NCBI GenBank assembly: GCA_045539925.1
Contig: JAZQGH010000184.1
Coordinates: forward strand, 70,328-134,327
DNA: 64,000 bases
Direction of reading: 5' to 3'
From: SFWF01 sp045539925
Lineage (GTDB): Bacteria > Bacillota > Clostridia > Oscillospirales > Acutalibacteraceae
Position 1 is the first letter of the stretch. Each line of letters starts with the position of its first letter. Shown piece by piece: positions 36,621 through 44,550 of the stretch. Position numbers and translations under genes: made by a program. The notes below the pieces were generated by a model, which saw only the letters and a program-made list of their open reading frames with translations, had not been told where the DNA came from and did no database searches.

Positions 36621-37526
36621 ATGAGCAGAGCAATTAAAATAACTGACGATATGAAAGTAAGCTTCTTAAAGGATTTTGAGGAGCTTTTGAAAAGCTGCAA
36701 AGCTGCAGACGGAAAGGTTTCCGTAAGTTATTCTCTCGGAAATACAAACCGCAAAGCAAAAGTTATCTTCTCGGAGCTTGCGTGGCTCAAAATGCAGACG
36801 CTTATCAGGGAATTTGACAAAGAAGTTGCATGGCACGGTGTGGCAACAAGATCGGCGGACGAAACAAAGGACGAGTATCTCATCTCCGATATTTTAGTCT
36901 ATCCTCAGGTTGTGACCGGAGCAAGTGTAAATACAGATCAGAAGAAGTACGAAATGTGGCTTATGAGCCACGAAAACGATGTCTTCAACAACATTCGTAT
37001 GCAGGGACATAGCCATGTAAATATGAGCACGTTCCCCTCATCGGTTGATATTTCACATCAGGAACGTATTCTTGAACAGGTCGAAGACGATATGTTCTAT
37101 ATCTTTATGATCTGGAACAAACGCGGAGATAAGAACATCAAGATTTATGATATGACAAAGAATACGCTCTTTGAAAATCAGGATATCACAGTTGAGGTTC
37201 TTGACGACGGCACCGGAATCGAACACTTCCTCGCAGACGCAAAGAAAAAAGTTCAAAACTATGTCAGTACTCCCGCCCCTGCTGCGAAAACTCCTCCGGC
37301 ATATACTCCCCCGAAGCAGACACAGATCCCCGTGTATGGAAACAATACAGGGAAACCTTCGTCGGTAACTCCTGCTAATACGCAGAAGAACGACAAAAAA
37401 GCAAAGCGCATCGAGATCGACGAGGCACGCCGAGCAAAAGAAAAGGAAAAGAACAGAAGTCTCTACAGCTACGATTACGAAATGGACGACGACAGAGATA
37501 TTTACGGTATTTACGGGAGGTATTGA
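36621..37526 (+). CDS. JAB/JAMM metalloprotease
   Basis: 301 residues from the ATG at 36621 (AAGGAG). The JAMM motif is complete: Glu68 in EVAWHG, His130-x-His132 in GHSHVNMSTFPSSVD, Ser140 and Asp143 (HxH-x7-SxxD). JAMM enzymes are zinc isopeptidases that process or remove ubiquitin-like proteins. The C-terminal 90 residues are Pro/Thr/Lys-rich and disordered. Its stop lies just ahead of the next gene. Confidence 0.9.
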   Translation: MSRAIKITDDMKVSFLKDFEELLKSCKAADGKVSVSYSLGNTNRKAKVIFSELAWLKMQTLIREFDKEVAWHGVATRSADETKDEYLISDILVYPQVVTGASVNTDQKKYEMWLMSHENDVFNNIRMQGHSHVNMSTFPSSVDISHQERILEQVEDDMFYIFMIWNKRGDKNIKIYDMTKNTLFENQDITVEVLDDGTGIEHFLADAKKKVQNYVSTPAPAAKTPPAYTPPKQTQIPVYGNNTGKPSSVTPANTQKNDKKAKRIEIDEARRAKEKEKNRSLYSYDYEMDDDRDIYGIYGRY

Positions 37527-37528
37527 TA

Positions 37529-38041
37529 ATGACCCAAAGAGAATTCAGTGACATCAGTACATGGTACGAACTTCTTGATTTTTGCAATGAAGAAGACCTC
37601 GATTCTTGCGGCGAAGTATATCTCATTGATGAATATGACGGCGAAGTTTGCGAAGATATAAGAAATTTTATCGACAGTGAACGTTTCTTCGATCTTGTGA
37701 CTAAGCTAAGCGATCTTCCAGACAGCGGCTACGACGCTTACATCAAACACGAGGAATTTGACTGGCAAGGCTCGTATGATGGCGACAGTCTTTTCGAGGA
37801 ATACAAAGAAGACGTTGAAGCAGAGGCTTTGCGACATAATGTCTTCGAACATGAAGAAGACTACGAAGAACCCGAAGAAATCTTCGATGATCCCGAGGAT
37901 GACGAACCTCTTCCCGAAGAGGAATTCGATGTCTTCAAGCTCACAACCGATACGGCAAAACTCTTTCAGCAATTAAAAGAAAAAGAAACCGAAGAAGAAA
38001 AGGAGGCTTCAGCGAAATTCGCAAGTCTCCTTGGGTTTTAA
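37529..38041 (+). CDS. Highly acidic protein in the conjugation cassette
   Basis: 170 residues from the ATG at 37529 (GGGAGG). The N-terminal half is folded-looking and Asp/Cys-containing; the middle is an Asp/Glu/Pro run. It sits between JAB and E1-like genes, spaced by a few bases, so it is likely part of the same system (adaptor or substrate), but it has no recognised domain. Confidence 0.78.
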   Translation: MTQREFSDISTWYELLDFCNEEDLDSCGEVYLIDEYDGEVCEDIRNFIDSERFFDLVTKLSDLPDSGYDAYIKHEEFDWQGSYDGDSLFEEYKEDVEAEALRHNVFEHEEDYEEPEEIFDDPEDDEPLPEEEFDVFKLTTDTAKLFQQLKEKETEEEKEASAKFASLLGF

Positions 38042-38061
38042 GAAATAATTTGAGGTGAAAT

Positions 38062-38742
38062 ATGAACTTAAGTAAATCATATGAATTCTTCCAGCCTGAA
38101 AAAGATCCCGCAAGAATCCACGTCGTAGGCTGTGGTTCCGTTGGCTCAATGCTCGTAACCTATCTTGCAAAATGCGGCGTCACGAAGATGACCCTCTGGG
38201 ACTTCGATAAAGTCGAGTCCAAGAATATCGTCAATCAGATGTTCCGTCAGAAAGACGTCGGCAGACTCAAAGTCGAAGCTCTCCGTGATATCGTAGTCGA
38301 AGATATCAATCCCGACGCAAAGGACAGTATCATCATCAAACCTGAAGGATGGAAGAACGAACTCATGTCGGGCTATGTCTTCCTTGCGGTAGACAATATC
38401 GAACTCAGACGAGAGATCGTCGAACGTCATATGAACAGCACGTTCGTAAAAGCAATGTTTGACTTCCGCACACTTCTCGAGGGCGGACAGCATTACGCGG
38501 CAGACTGGAGCGATCTCAAAGCGAAGAAGAATTTCCTTCAGTCAATGCAGTTCTCTCATGAAGAAGCGGCAGAGGAAACTCCCGTATCAGCTTGCGGAAC
38601 GACTCTCGGCGTAGTAACAACAGTAGCTCTCGTATGTGCTCTCGGCGTTAATAACTACATCAATTTTACAAAGGGTAACGGTTATTGGAAATTCGCCAAT
38701 ATCGAGGGGTTTGCAGGACTTCTCGATGCTTTCAAGGCTTGA
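38062..38742 (+). CDS. E1-like/ThiF adenylyltransferase
   Basis: 226 residues, GAGGTG ribosome site. Rossmann motif GCGSVGS (residues 23-29), acidic LWDFDKVE, the NIVNQMFRQKDVGRLK segment with the conserved Arg and Lys, and a candidate catalytic Cys178 in VSACGTT. These are the ATP-binding and active-site features of E1/ThiF/MoeB proteins that adenylate the C-terminus of beta-grasp modifiers. Size fits the compact PRTRC-ThiF type. Confidence 0.9.
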   Translation: MNLSKSYEFFQPEKDPARIHVVGCGSVGSMLVTYLAKCGVTKMTLWDFDKVESKNIVNQMFRQKDVGRLKVEALRDIVVEDINPDAKDSIIIKPEGWKNELMSGYVFLAVDNIELRREIVERHMNSTFVKAMFDFRTLLEGGQHYAADWSDLKAKKNFLQSMQFSHEEAAEETPVSACGTTLGVVTTVALVCALGVNNYINFTKGNGYWKFANIEGFAGLLDAFKA

Positions 38743-38804
38743 TTTTTAGGTCTTGGTTTTTCAGTTTGTTTTCAAAAAAATTATATAAAAAGAGGTACAA
38801 AGCC

Positions 38805-39059
38805 ATGTTTGTCAAGAAGTTTTACAATGTAACAATCACACCCACAGAACGTAGCAGCGGCAAGTATGCGGCGGAGCAGGCAGAAGCTATGAGCCTGCTT
38901 GATGGCAGAAACAGAAACAGAAACGTCGGTTTTGAGTATGAAACTCCTGCCGATGCTAACCGTGCCACAGGCGCTCTTTATGAATACTTCAGAAAAAGAG
39001 GTATCCCGATGAGAATCAATCAGCGCGGTAAACTGATCGTGGTTTCTCCCCGTGCTTGA
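38805..39059 (+). CDS. Small basic protein, unknown
   Basis: 84 residues from the ATG at 38805 (AGAGG). Basic, alpha/beta (KKFYNVTITPTERSSGKYAA). It follows the E1-like gene after 62 bases and precedes the first RNA locus of the RT region. Not recognised. Confidence 0.75.
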   Translation: MFVKKFYNVTITPTERSSGKYAAEQAEAMSLLDGRNRNRNVGFEYETPADANRATGALYEYFRKRGIPMRINQRGKLIVVSPRA

Positions 39060-39099
39060 TTTTTAAGAATCGAATACATAGCTTGACTTTATAAAACTG

Positions 39100-39395
39100 T
39101 AATGAATTCAATCTTTTTAATAAAGATGGCTTCTCGCCGTCGGCAGAAGTAACATTTTGATCAAATGAAGGGAACGGACGATCGGCGATCTAGCGCTGCC
39201 TCCAGCCGGTTTAATAGAATACACGCAGCCAAAACTTTCTGATGAGAATATAAAGAGCTCCGATGAGACGTTGTCTCACAGGCGATAGCCCTCATCTAGT
39301 CAACTACGAATTATCCGATATGTTCGATTTCAGGATCCATGTGCACTGTCCCTTCAACATATCATCTCCCTTACGCAGATTACAGTACTCAAAAA
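39100..39395 (+). ncRNA. RT-linked RNA locus A
   Basis: Gene-free region directly upstream of the reverse transcriptase. It carries hairpin CTTCTCGCCGTCGGCAGAAG (39130-39149), followed by TAACATTTTGATC. Further helices: GATC-ggc-GATC near 39,180; GATGAG...CTCATC enclosing GAGAC-gtt-GTCTC and GGCGATAGCC (about 39,262-39,296). Shares the first hairpin with loci B, C and D. The position suits a retron-type msr/msd RNA, but no msd arm pairing was proven. Confidence 0.65.
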
Positions 39396-39413
39396 CATGA
39401 GGTTTTCAAAGAA

Positions 39414-40556
39414 ATGATATATATAACAGTAAGACAGTCGCCGATGTATAGGCAAATGACTCTTGAAGATCTTTTGTTCTCAAGAACGGCACCTTCGTCT
39501 CTTTTAAATGATAACACAGCAAATACAAGAACTTACGAAACGGAATATCTTTCCCGTAAGTTCCGCGAAGCGATAGATACGGCGGAGCTCATTTCAAAAC
39601 TCCGCGAATACAACGCCAAAACCGAGGAATTCCATAAAGTTCCGCGGGAAACTCTTTATCATACATATCAAATCCCGAAAAAGAGCAGGGGATTCCGAAG
39701 AATAGACGAACCCTGTCCCGAACTTATGGAGTCTTTAAGAGAGCTGAAAAGGATTCTGGAGAATGACTTCGGTGCTCTTTATCACACATCGGCGTTCGCT
39801 TACGTAAAAAAGAGAAGTATCCTTTCTGCAATGCAGAAACATCAGGCAAACGAAAGCAAATGGTTCGCCAAGTACGACCTCACAAACTTCTTCGGAAATA
39901 CAACTCTTGATTTTGTAATTAAGATGTTCTCTATGATCTATCCGTTCTCGGAAGTAATCAGGCTTCCGTCGGGAGAAAGAGAACTTCGTCGCGCTTTAGA
40001 CCTTGCTTTTTTGAACGGTGGGCTTCCGCAGGGAACTCCCATCTCTCCGATCATCACAAACGTAATGATGATCCCCGTGGACTTCAAGCTCTCAAATGAG
40101 CTTCGTGATTTTGAGGGACAGCATTATGTCTATACAAGATACGCCGATGACTTCACAATTTCCAGTAAATACGGCTTCGATTTCAGAAAAGTCGAAACCC
40201 TTATAAAAGAAGCGCTTTCGTCTTTTGAGGCTCCGTTTTCCTTAAAAGACGAGAAAACAAGATACGGTTCCTCCGCAGGCTCGAACTGGAATCTCGGACT
40301 TATGCTTAATAAGGATAACGAGATAACGGTAGGAAGCAAAAGAAAAAGACAGTTCCAAGCAGCTCTCTCCTCTTATGTTATGGATAAGAAGAATGGCATT
40401 TTGTGGGATATTTCCGATGTGCAGATCCTTGAAGGACACAGAAGCTATATAAAAATGATTGAAGGCGATACGGTAAATCGAATCGTAGAACATATAGACA
40501 AACGCTTCGGAGTCAACTCAGTCGAGTTGATAAAAGAAGACTTGAGAAGAACATAA
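39414..40556 (+). CDS. Reverse transcriptase (retron/DRT/group II-like, no maturase or DGR features)
   Basis: 380 residues from the ATG at 39414 (GAGG 11 bases upstream); the frame is open further 5' but that part overlaps RNA A, and an ATG at 39444 is also possible. RT motifs: KYDLTNFF (residues 153-160), GLPQGTPISP (203-212), catalytic RYADD (242-246), SLKDEKTRYG and NLGLMLNKDNEITV. GLPQG..SP and the later LGL segment resemble retron or group II RTs, not the IGNLTSQ type of diversity-generating elements. No endonuclease or maturase domain. Flanked by RNA loci A and B. Confidence 0.92.
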   Translation: MIYITVRQSPMYRQMTLEDLLFSRTAPSSLLNDNTANTRTYETEYLSRKFREAIDTAELISKLREYNAKTEEFHKVPRETLYHTYQIPKKSRGFRRIDEPCPELMESLRELKRILENDFGALYHTSAFAYVKKRSILSAMQKHQANESKWFAKYDLTNFFGNTTLDFVIKMFSMIYPFSEVIRLPSGERELRRALDLAFLNGGLPQGTPISPIITNVMMIPVDFKLSNELRDFEGQHYVYTRYADDFTISSKYGFDFRKVETLIKEALSSFEAPFSLKDEKTRYGSSAGSNWNLGLMLNKDNEITVGSKRKRQFQAALSSYVMDKKNGILWDISDVQILEGHRSYIKMIEGDTVNRIVEHIDKRFGVNSVELIKEDLRRT

Positions 40557-40599
40557 TTTTGTAAAACCAAAGTCAGCAGCGCAGATGTAAATTGATTTT

Positions 40600-40810
40600 T
40601 CAACTTACGCTCCTCGCCGTCGGCAGGAGATACGCTTTGATCGAAGAACGGAGGAGGCGTGCACGCGAAGGCAACGAATGTCATCCGGCTGGGATTGTTG
40701 CAGCACAACAAAACACTGGACATCGCACAGCCTGCTGCGGCCCCGCGGCCGGGATCATGACAGGGATACTGGGCTGGCAAACTCCACGAAAGGCTGCTGG
40801 CTTTCTTGGT
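40600..40810 (+). ncRNA. RT-linked RNA locus B
   Basis: Follows the RT stop. Hairpin CTCCTCGCCGTCGGCAGGAG (40610-40629), then ATACGCTTTGATC. Other helices: TTGTTG-cagca-CAACAA (about 40,695-40,711) and a long-range TGTCAT-CCGGC with GCCGG-gatc-ATGACA (about 40,680 with 40,750). GGCC-CCGC-GGCC is an alternative hairpin. Noticeably GC-richer than neighbouring genes. Confidence 0.65.
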
Positions 40811-40828
40811 TTTTTAGAAAGGGTGTAA

Positions 40829-41164
40829 ATGAAACGATTCGTAAAAAACGATATTGTAAAAATCATAAGATCAAATATCCTGAGTGGCTCGGATTCAGCT
40901 CCCGATATTGGCAGAATAGCAAGGGTGGCGGAGGTAAAGGCCAGCGGATGGAACTATACTCTTGAGTTCTTAAACACAACTCCTGATGACGTGAATTGTC
41001 TCGGACTCCACGACGCACATATGCCCGATGGTAAATGTCAGTATAGGTGGTATGACGATAGTAACCTTGGTTTTTTAGATTCCGAAAAAGACAAAATAGA
41101 ATGTGATAAATACATAGCCGATATATATTGCAACCGCATAACAGCAATTTTTGTAAGGAGATAA
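40829..41164 (+). CDS. SH3/KOW-like paralogue 1
   Basis: 111 residues; member of a ten-copy family. Pattern: basic start KRFVKNDIVKIIRSN, a glycine-rich turn, a WNYTLEFLN strand, and a YRWYDD...LGFLDSE end. The repeated GDxVxVx...YxVEFD scheme recalls KOW/Mind-bomb SH3 barrels, which bind proteins or nucleic acids. Most divergent copy. Begins right after RNA locus B. Confidence 0.75.
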   Translation: MKRFVKNDIVKIIRSNILSGSDSAPDIGRIARVAEVKASGWNYTLEFLNTTPDDVNCLGLHDAHMPDGKCQYRWYDDSNLGFLDSEKDKIECDKYIADIYCNRITAIFVRR

Positions 41165-41169
41165 CCGCA

Positions 41170-41499
41170 ATGAGTGAACACAAACGTTTTGCAGTTGGAG
41201 ATAGAGTCATAATAAGACGCTCGAACGCTGGGAGTGGTTTGGATAGAAATCTCACAGCGAAGATAGTTAGAATCATTAGAGATGGCATGTGGGATTATAC
41301 CGTGGAGTTCGAGAACATAACCGAAAAGATGCGTAGTGCTACAGGTTTTCTTCATAGCGGAAGAATGAACAACGGCAGGAATGATTACAGGTACTATAAA
41401 GACGATAGCCTTGATTTTGCAGATCCACTTGAGGATATCCCTTCGCTCGACATCGTAGTCAGAGGCAATCGCGTAATTGCAGTGGTGGAGTATGTATGA
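41170..41499 (+). CDS. SH3/KOW-like paralogue 2
   Basis: 109 residues from the ATG at 41170 (AAGGAG). FAVGDRVIIRRSNAGSG start, WDYTVEFEN strand, YRYYKDDSLDFAD. Overlaps the next gene by four bases (ATGA). Confidence 0.78.
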   Translation: MSEHKRFAVGDRVIIRRSNAGSGLDRNLTAKIVRIIRDGMWDYTVEFENITEKMRSATGFLHSGRMNNGRNDYRYYKDDSLDFADPLEDIPSLDIVVRGNRVIAVVEYV

Positions 41500-41801
41500 A
41501 AAGATTCAATATAGGAGACGCCGTAGTTGTTATAGGTTCCTCGGCAAACGGCCATGACATTGGGCATTGCGGCATAATCACAACCATCAAACCGGCATTT
41601 GATTATGACTACGAGGTAGAATTTGATAAAACATACGGCTTTACACATGACGGATGCGGACACAAAGAGAATAAGTACCGTTGGTATCAAGATGACGAGC
41701 TTGCTCTTGCCGAAATCTGTTCTTTTACCGTGGGTGACTCGCTGAGGGTAACAACCTTTGCCAACAAAGTTATTAAAGTCAGGGATCTCCCGCTCTTTTA
41801 G
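41496..41801 (+). CDS. SH3/KOW-like paralogue 3
   Basis: 101 residues. FNIGDAVVVIGSSANGHDIG, then YDYEVEFDKTYGFTHDGCG and YRWYQDDELALAE. With paralogues 4, 8, 9 and 10 it shows the clearest family signature (xFTHDG/xFTHTG). Confidence 0.82.
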   Translation: MKRFNIGDAVVVIGSSANGHDIGHCGIITTIKPAFDYDYEVEFDKTYGFTHDGCGHKENKYRWYQDDELALAEICSFTVGDSLRVTTFANKVIKVRDLPLF

Positions 41802-41813
41802 GTGAGGTGAAAA

Positions 41814-42119
41814 ATGAGGAAATTCAAAGTAGGCGACATTGTCCGAGTCGTCCGTACCGATTTTGACGGGGTTGATTTTGGATACATAGGAGTAGTAAGC
41901 CTCGTGGGACTCAACTTGTATGAGTATGAAGTAAGTTTTGATAAAACATACGACTTTACTCACACCGGGCAGCATACTCACGGACGGTTTTACAGATATT
42001 ATGACGAATACCAACTTGAGTTGGCAGACTGCACGTATCTTTCCAAAGGCAAAGTCCTCAGTCTTGTAATCGACAACAGCAATAACAAGGTTGTAACAAT
42101 ACGAAATCAACAAATATAA
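41814..42119 (+). CDS. SH3/KOW-like paralogue 4
   Basis: 101 residues, GAGGTG ribosome site. FKVGDIVRVVRTDFDGVDFG, YEYEVSFDKTYDFTHTG, YRYYDEYQLELAD. Same length and order of elements as paralogue 3. Confidence 0.82.
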   Translation: MRKFKVGDIVRVVRTDFDGVDFGYIGVVSLVGLNLYEYEVSFDKTYDFTHTGQHTHGRFYRYYDEYQLELADCTYLSKGKVLSLVIDNSNNKVVTIRNQQI

Positions 42120-42152
42120 ATTTATAAAAACTTATAAGGAGATATAAGGTAT

Positions 42153-42491
42153 ATGAAATTCAAATTTGACGACTACTCAAACTGCCATGTAATGCACTGC
42201 AAAACAGAGGAAGAGTCCGATTTCTTCACGGAGTTTTTAGCTTCGATCGGTAAAGCGTGGCGAAACGGAGAGAGCTATATCGCAAATAACTCGATTTATG
42301 AGGTATACGGCGAGGGTACGTGCTACATTTTCCGTGAGGGAGTTTACGGAAACTTAGAGGATCTGAAGGAGCACGACACTTTCGTAATCCTTGAATTCTC
42401 CGATTTTGATTGGGATGGAGTTCTCGAACTCGAAACCGACGAGGAAGACGAATCTGCTCTCGACGATTTCTTCTCCTCTATGCTCGGGTAA
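42153..42491 (+). CDS. DY-VMxC family protein, copy 2
   Basis: 112 residues, AAGGAG. Start KFKFDDYSNCHVMHCKTEEE, a central WRNGESYIANN, and end FVILEFSDFDWDG plus acidic tail. Related to the N-terminus of the gene at 32090 and to the next gene. Function unknown. Confidence 0.8.
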   Translation: MKFKFDDYSNCHVMHCKTEEESDFFTEFLASIGKAWRNGESYIANNSIYEVYGEGTCYIFREGVYGNLEDLKEHDTFVILEFSDFDWDGVLELETDEEDESALDDFFSSMLG

Positions 42492-42496
42492 TCACC

Positions 42497-42835
42497 ATGG
42501 TTTTTAAGATCGAAGACTATCCCGGCAGATATGTTATGAAGTGTGATACCCGGGAAGAGTTCGAGGCTTTCGCCAAACACCTTCATTCTGTCGGCAGAAA
42601 GTGGGGAAGCAGAGATTCGTATCTTACAGGCAGATCGACTAGGATCAATGATATCAGCTCGACAGATTGCCATTACTTCAACGAAGGACTGAAAGGCAGT
42701 TCCGGATGCGCAAAGGATAGCGACTATATCGTTCTTCGTTACAGCGACTTTGACTGGGATGATGAAGAATCTGAGCTTGAATCAGACCCGGAAGCCCTTG
42801 ATTGGTTTTTTAAAAATCATATAAAGGTGATCTGA
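42497..42835 (+). CDS. DY-VMxC family protein, copy 3
   Basis: 112 residues from the ATG at 42497; upstream in-frame codons shadow the previous gene. FKIEDYPGRYVMKCDTREEF, WGSRDSYLTG, YIVLRYSDFDWDD. Tandem duplicate of the preceding gene at protein level. Confidence 0.8.
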   Translation: MVFKIEDYPGRYVMKCDTREEFEAFAKHLHSVGRKWGSRDSYLTGRSTRINDISSTDCHYFNEGLKGSSGCAKDSDYIVLRYSDFDWDDEESELESDPEALDWFFKNHIKVI

Positions 42836-42836
42836 T

Positions 42837-43130
42837 ATGAATAACTATAAATATAAGGTCGGCGATGTGGTTGTCGTAACAGGCGGTGGCGACGCCGGAA
42901 TAGGGCTCATAGGGGAAATAGTAAAAATCAGAAGATCTGAAATGCGTTACACAGTAAGCTTCAAGGATCATTATGATAAATACACGTGGAGCGGAGATGT
43001 CGGAGACGGCAGGCGCTGCTACCGATGGCTGAGAGAATCCGAAATAGCTGCCGCTCCCGTTGATTTTTTAGCGGGAAATAAAAATGTGTATGTCCAAAAA
43101 GACAACCGCGTTTTCCTCGGAGGTACTTAA
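42837..43130 (+). CDS. SH3/KOW-like paralogue 5
   Basis: 97 residues starting 1 base after the previous stop. YKVGDVVVVTGGGDAGIG, RYTVSFKDHYDKYTWSGD, CYRWLRESEIAAA. Confidence 0.8.
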   Translation: MNNYKYKVGDVVVVTGGGDAGIGLIGEIVKIRRSEMRYTVSFKDHYDKYTWSGDVGDGRRCYRWLRESEIAAAPVDFLAGNKNVYVQKDNRVFLGGT

Positions 43131-43439
43131 ATGCGTAAATTCAATATAGGCGATATTGTTCTTGTAACAGGCGGCGGAGAAGTAAACGGGCAGGGAAGAC
43201 TGGCAGAGATCGTGAATATTAAGTTCGGTGCGTATGACTATACAGTCGATTTCGGCGAGTATATTCCCGGTACAACTTGGAGCGGCCAAGTTGATTCCGG
43301 AAAAGAAACATACCGTTGGATGCACGAACGAGACCTGACCCTTGCCAAAATAGAGAAACTCAGAATCAAGAGAAGACGTCACAAAGAGTGTATCTGCAGT
43401 GAATATAAAAACCGCATTTGGCGGATAGTCGAGGTTTAA
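43131..43439 (+). CDS. SH3/KOW-like paralogue 6
   Basis: 102 residues, directly abutting the previous stop. FNIGDIVLVTGGGEVNGQG, YDYTVDFGEYIPGTTWSG, YRWMHERDLTLAK, basic C-terminal part. Closest to paralogue 5. Confidence 0.8.
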   Translation: MRKFNIGDIVLVTGGGEVNGQGRLAEIVNIKFGAYDYTVDFGEYIPGTTWSGQVDSGKETYRWMHERDLTLAKIEKLRIKRRRHKECICSEYKNRIWRIVEV

Positions 43440-43440
43440 T

Positions 43441-43758
43441 ATGGATTACGAACCCGGAACACGAGTGGTCGTGCTAAAAGGTAACATGGGTTTTAGGTGC
43501 GGCGAAGAAGGCACTGTTGGCACGATAGTCAATCAAAGAGATTCTATATACGGCAGTTATCTTTTGGAATTCGACGAAAAATACGACTTCTGTTGGCACG
43601 GAAGCTACGGAAGCAAAGCGGGGTATTACTACCGCTACTATGGCGAAAATGAAATAGCTGCCCTTGATTCCCTCGATTCTTTTCTTCTCAGAAAGGGACC
43701 CAGAGCTTCCCGTAAGAAATGTCTGGTTTTTGAAAACCAAATCATAGCCGTGGTATAA
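43441..43758 (+). CDS. SH3/KOW-like paralogue 7
   Basis: 105 residues. Start YEPGTRVVVLKGNMGFRCGE, YLLEFDEKYDFCWHG, YYYRYYGENEIAALD. Last of the first cluster; the tRNA-like RNA locus follows. Confidence 0.8.
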   Translation: MDYEPGTRVVVLKGNMGFRCGEEGTVGTIVNQRDSIYGSYLLEFDEKYDFCWHGSYGSKAGYYYRYYGENEIAALDSLDSFLLRKGPRASRKKCLVFENQIIAVV

Positions 43759-43764
43759 AACGGC

Positions 43765-43972
43765 ATCCCGAATGAAGCAGTCGTGGGCAAAAAGCAGGTT
43801 CGATCCCTGCCATTCGGTTAGCACGGCAGACTGTCGGCGAATGAACCCTCCCGTCGGCAGTCAAAAGTCGTGCATATGACCTCCTCATTATTGTAGCGGA
43901 GAAGTCACCGCCCAGTTTTCTTCTCCGCAAACCCCCGAGTGTAGTGCAGATACCTCGGGGGTTATCCTTTCT
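43765..43972 (+). ncRNA. Non-coding RNA with tRNA-like acceptor/T-arm minihelix and terminator
   Basis: A 7-bp acceptor-like stem CCGAATG (43768-43774)/CATTCGG (43811-43817) encloses a standard T arm GCAGG-TTCGATC-CCTGC (43794-43810). Only 19 bases replace the D and anticodon arms. Then comes GCACG...CGTGC enclosing a 10-bp stem GACTGTCGGC/GTCGGCAGTC (two G-U pairs), a 9-bp stem GCGGAGAAG/CTTCTCCGC (43896-43928), and terminator ACCCCCGAG/CTCGGGGGT (43931-43962) with TTATCCTTTCTT. No CCA. Not a normal tRNA; perhaps a tRNA relic, a tRNA mimic or part of a larger RNA. Confidence 0.65.
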
Positions 43973-44017
43973 TAATTCTTGGTTTTTCAAATTTAATATA
44001 AATAAGGAGACGTAACA

Positions 44018-44548
44018 ATGAAAAAGCTTATCGTAATCGATATGCAGCGAGATTTTGTAACAGGCGACCTCGGCACTCCCGAAGCTATTGCGATCGTGCC
44101 TAATATCAATCGCAAAATCGAAGAGTATCGTTCAAGATGCGACGAAGTGTTCTTCACAAGAGATACACATACCGAAGATTATTTTGAAACAAACGAAGGA
44201 AAGCATCTCCCTGTTCCTCATTGCATCTATGAAACAGACGGATGGCAGATAACTGATAGAATACATTGGGGTTTTTATAATTCAACAGTCTTAAATAAAC
44301 CTACCTTCGGCTTCTTACACTGGGATAAATATCTCAATGTCTCGGGAGAAGGAGAGGACGCGGAAATTGAAATCGTAGGTGTCTGCACAGACATCTGCGT
44401 CGTGTCCAATGCTCTTATCTTAAAAGCAATGTATCCTGAAGCAAAAATCACAGTCGACGCATCTTGTTGCGCGGGTGTAACTCCCGAGAGTCATAAGGCT
44501 GCGTTAACAACAATGAAAATGTGCCAGATCGAAGTTATAGGAGAATAA
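44018..44548 (+). CDS. Nicotinamidase/isochorismatase-family hydrolase
   Basis: 176 residues, AAGGAGACG. Cysteine hydrolase signature: Asp in VIDMQRDFVTG, a mid-protein Lys region, and the catalytic Cys region GVCTDICVVSNA, with CAGVTPESH near the end. The family converts nicotinamide to nicotinate (PncA) or splits related amides/ethers. Adjacent NAD genes favour PncA-type activity. First gene of the NAD operon; it lies 3 bases ahead of the PRPP-synthetase-like gene. Confidence 0.87.
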   Translation: MKKLIVIDMQRDFVTGDLGTPEAIAIVPNINRKIEEYRSRCDEVFFTRDTHTEDYFETNEGKHLPVPHCIYETDGWQITDRIHWGFYNSTVLNKPTFGFLHWDKYLNVSGEGEDAEIEIVGVCTDICVVSNALILKAMYPEAKITVDASCCAGVTPESHKAALTTMKMCQIEVIGE

Positions 44549-44550
44549 AA

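Noticed and set aside
39239..39246. CTGATGAG, suggestive of a hammerhead ribozyme core
   Set aside because: The partner GAAA segment and cleavage-site helix are not found around it.
39060..40830. Diversity-generating retroelement
   Set aside because: The RT has GLPQGTPISP, not the DGR-type motif, and I saw no near-identical template/variable repeat with adenine-specific differences.
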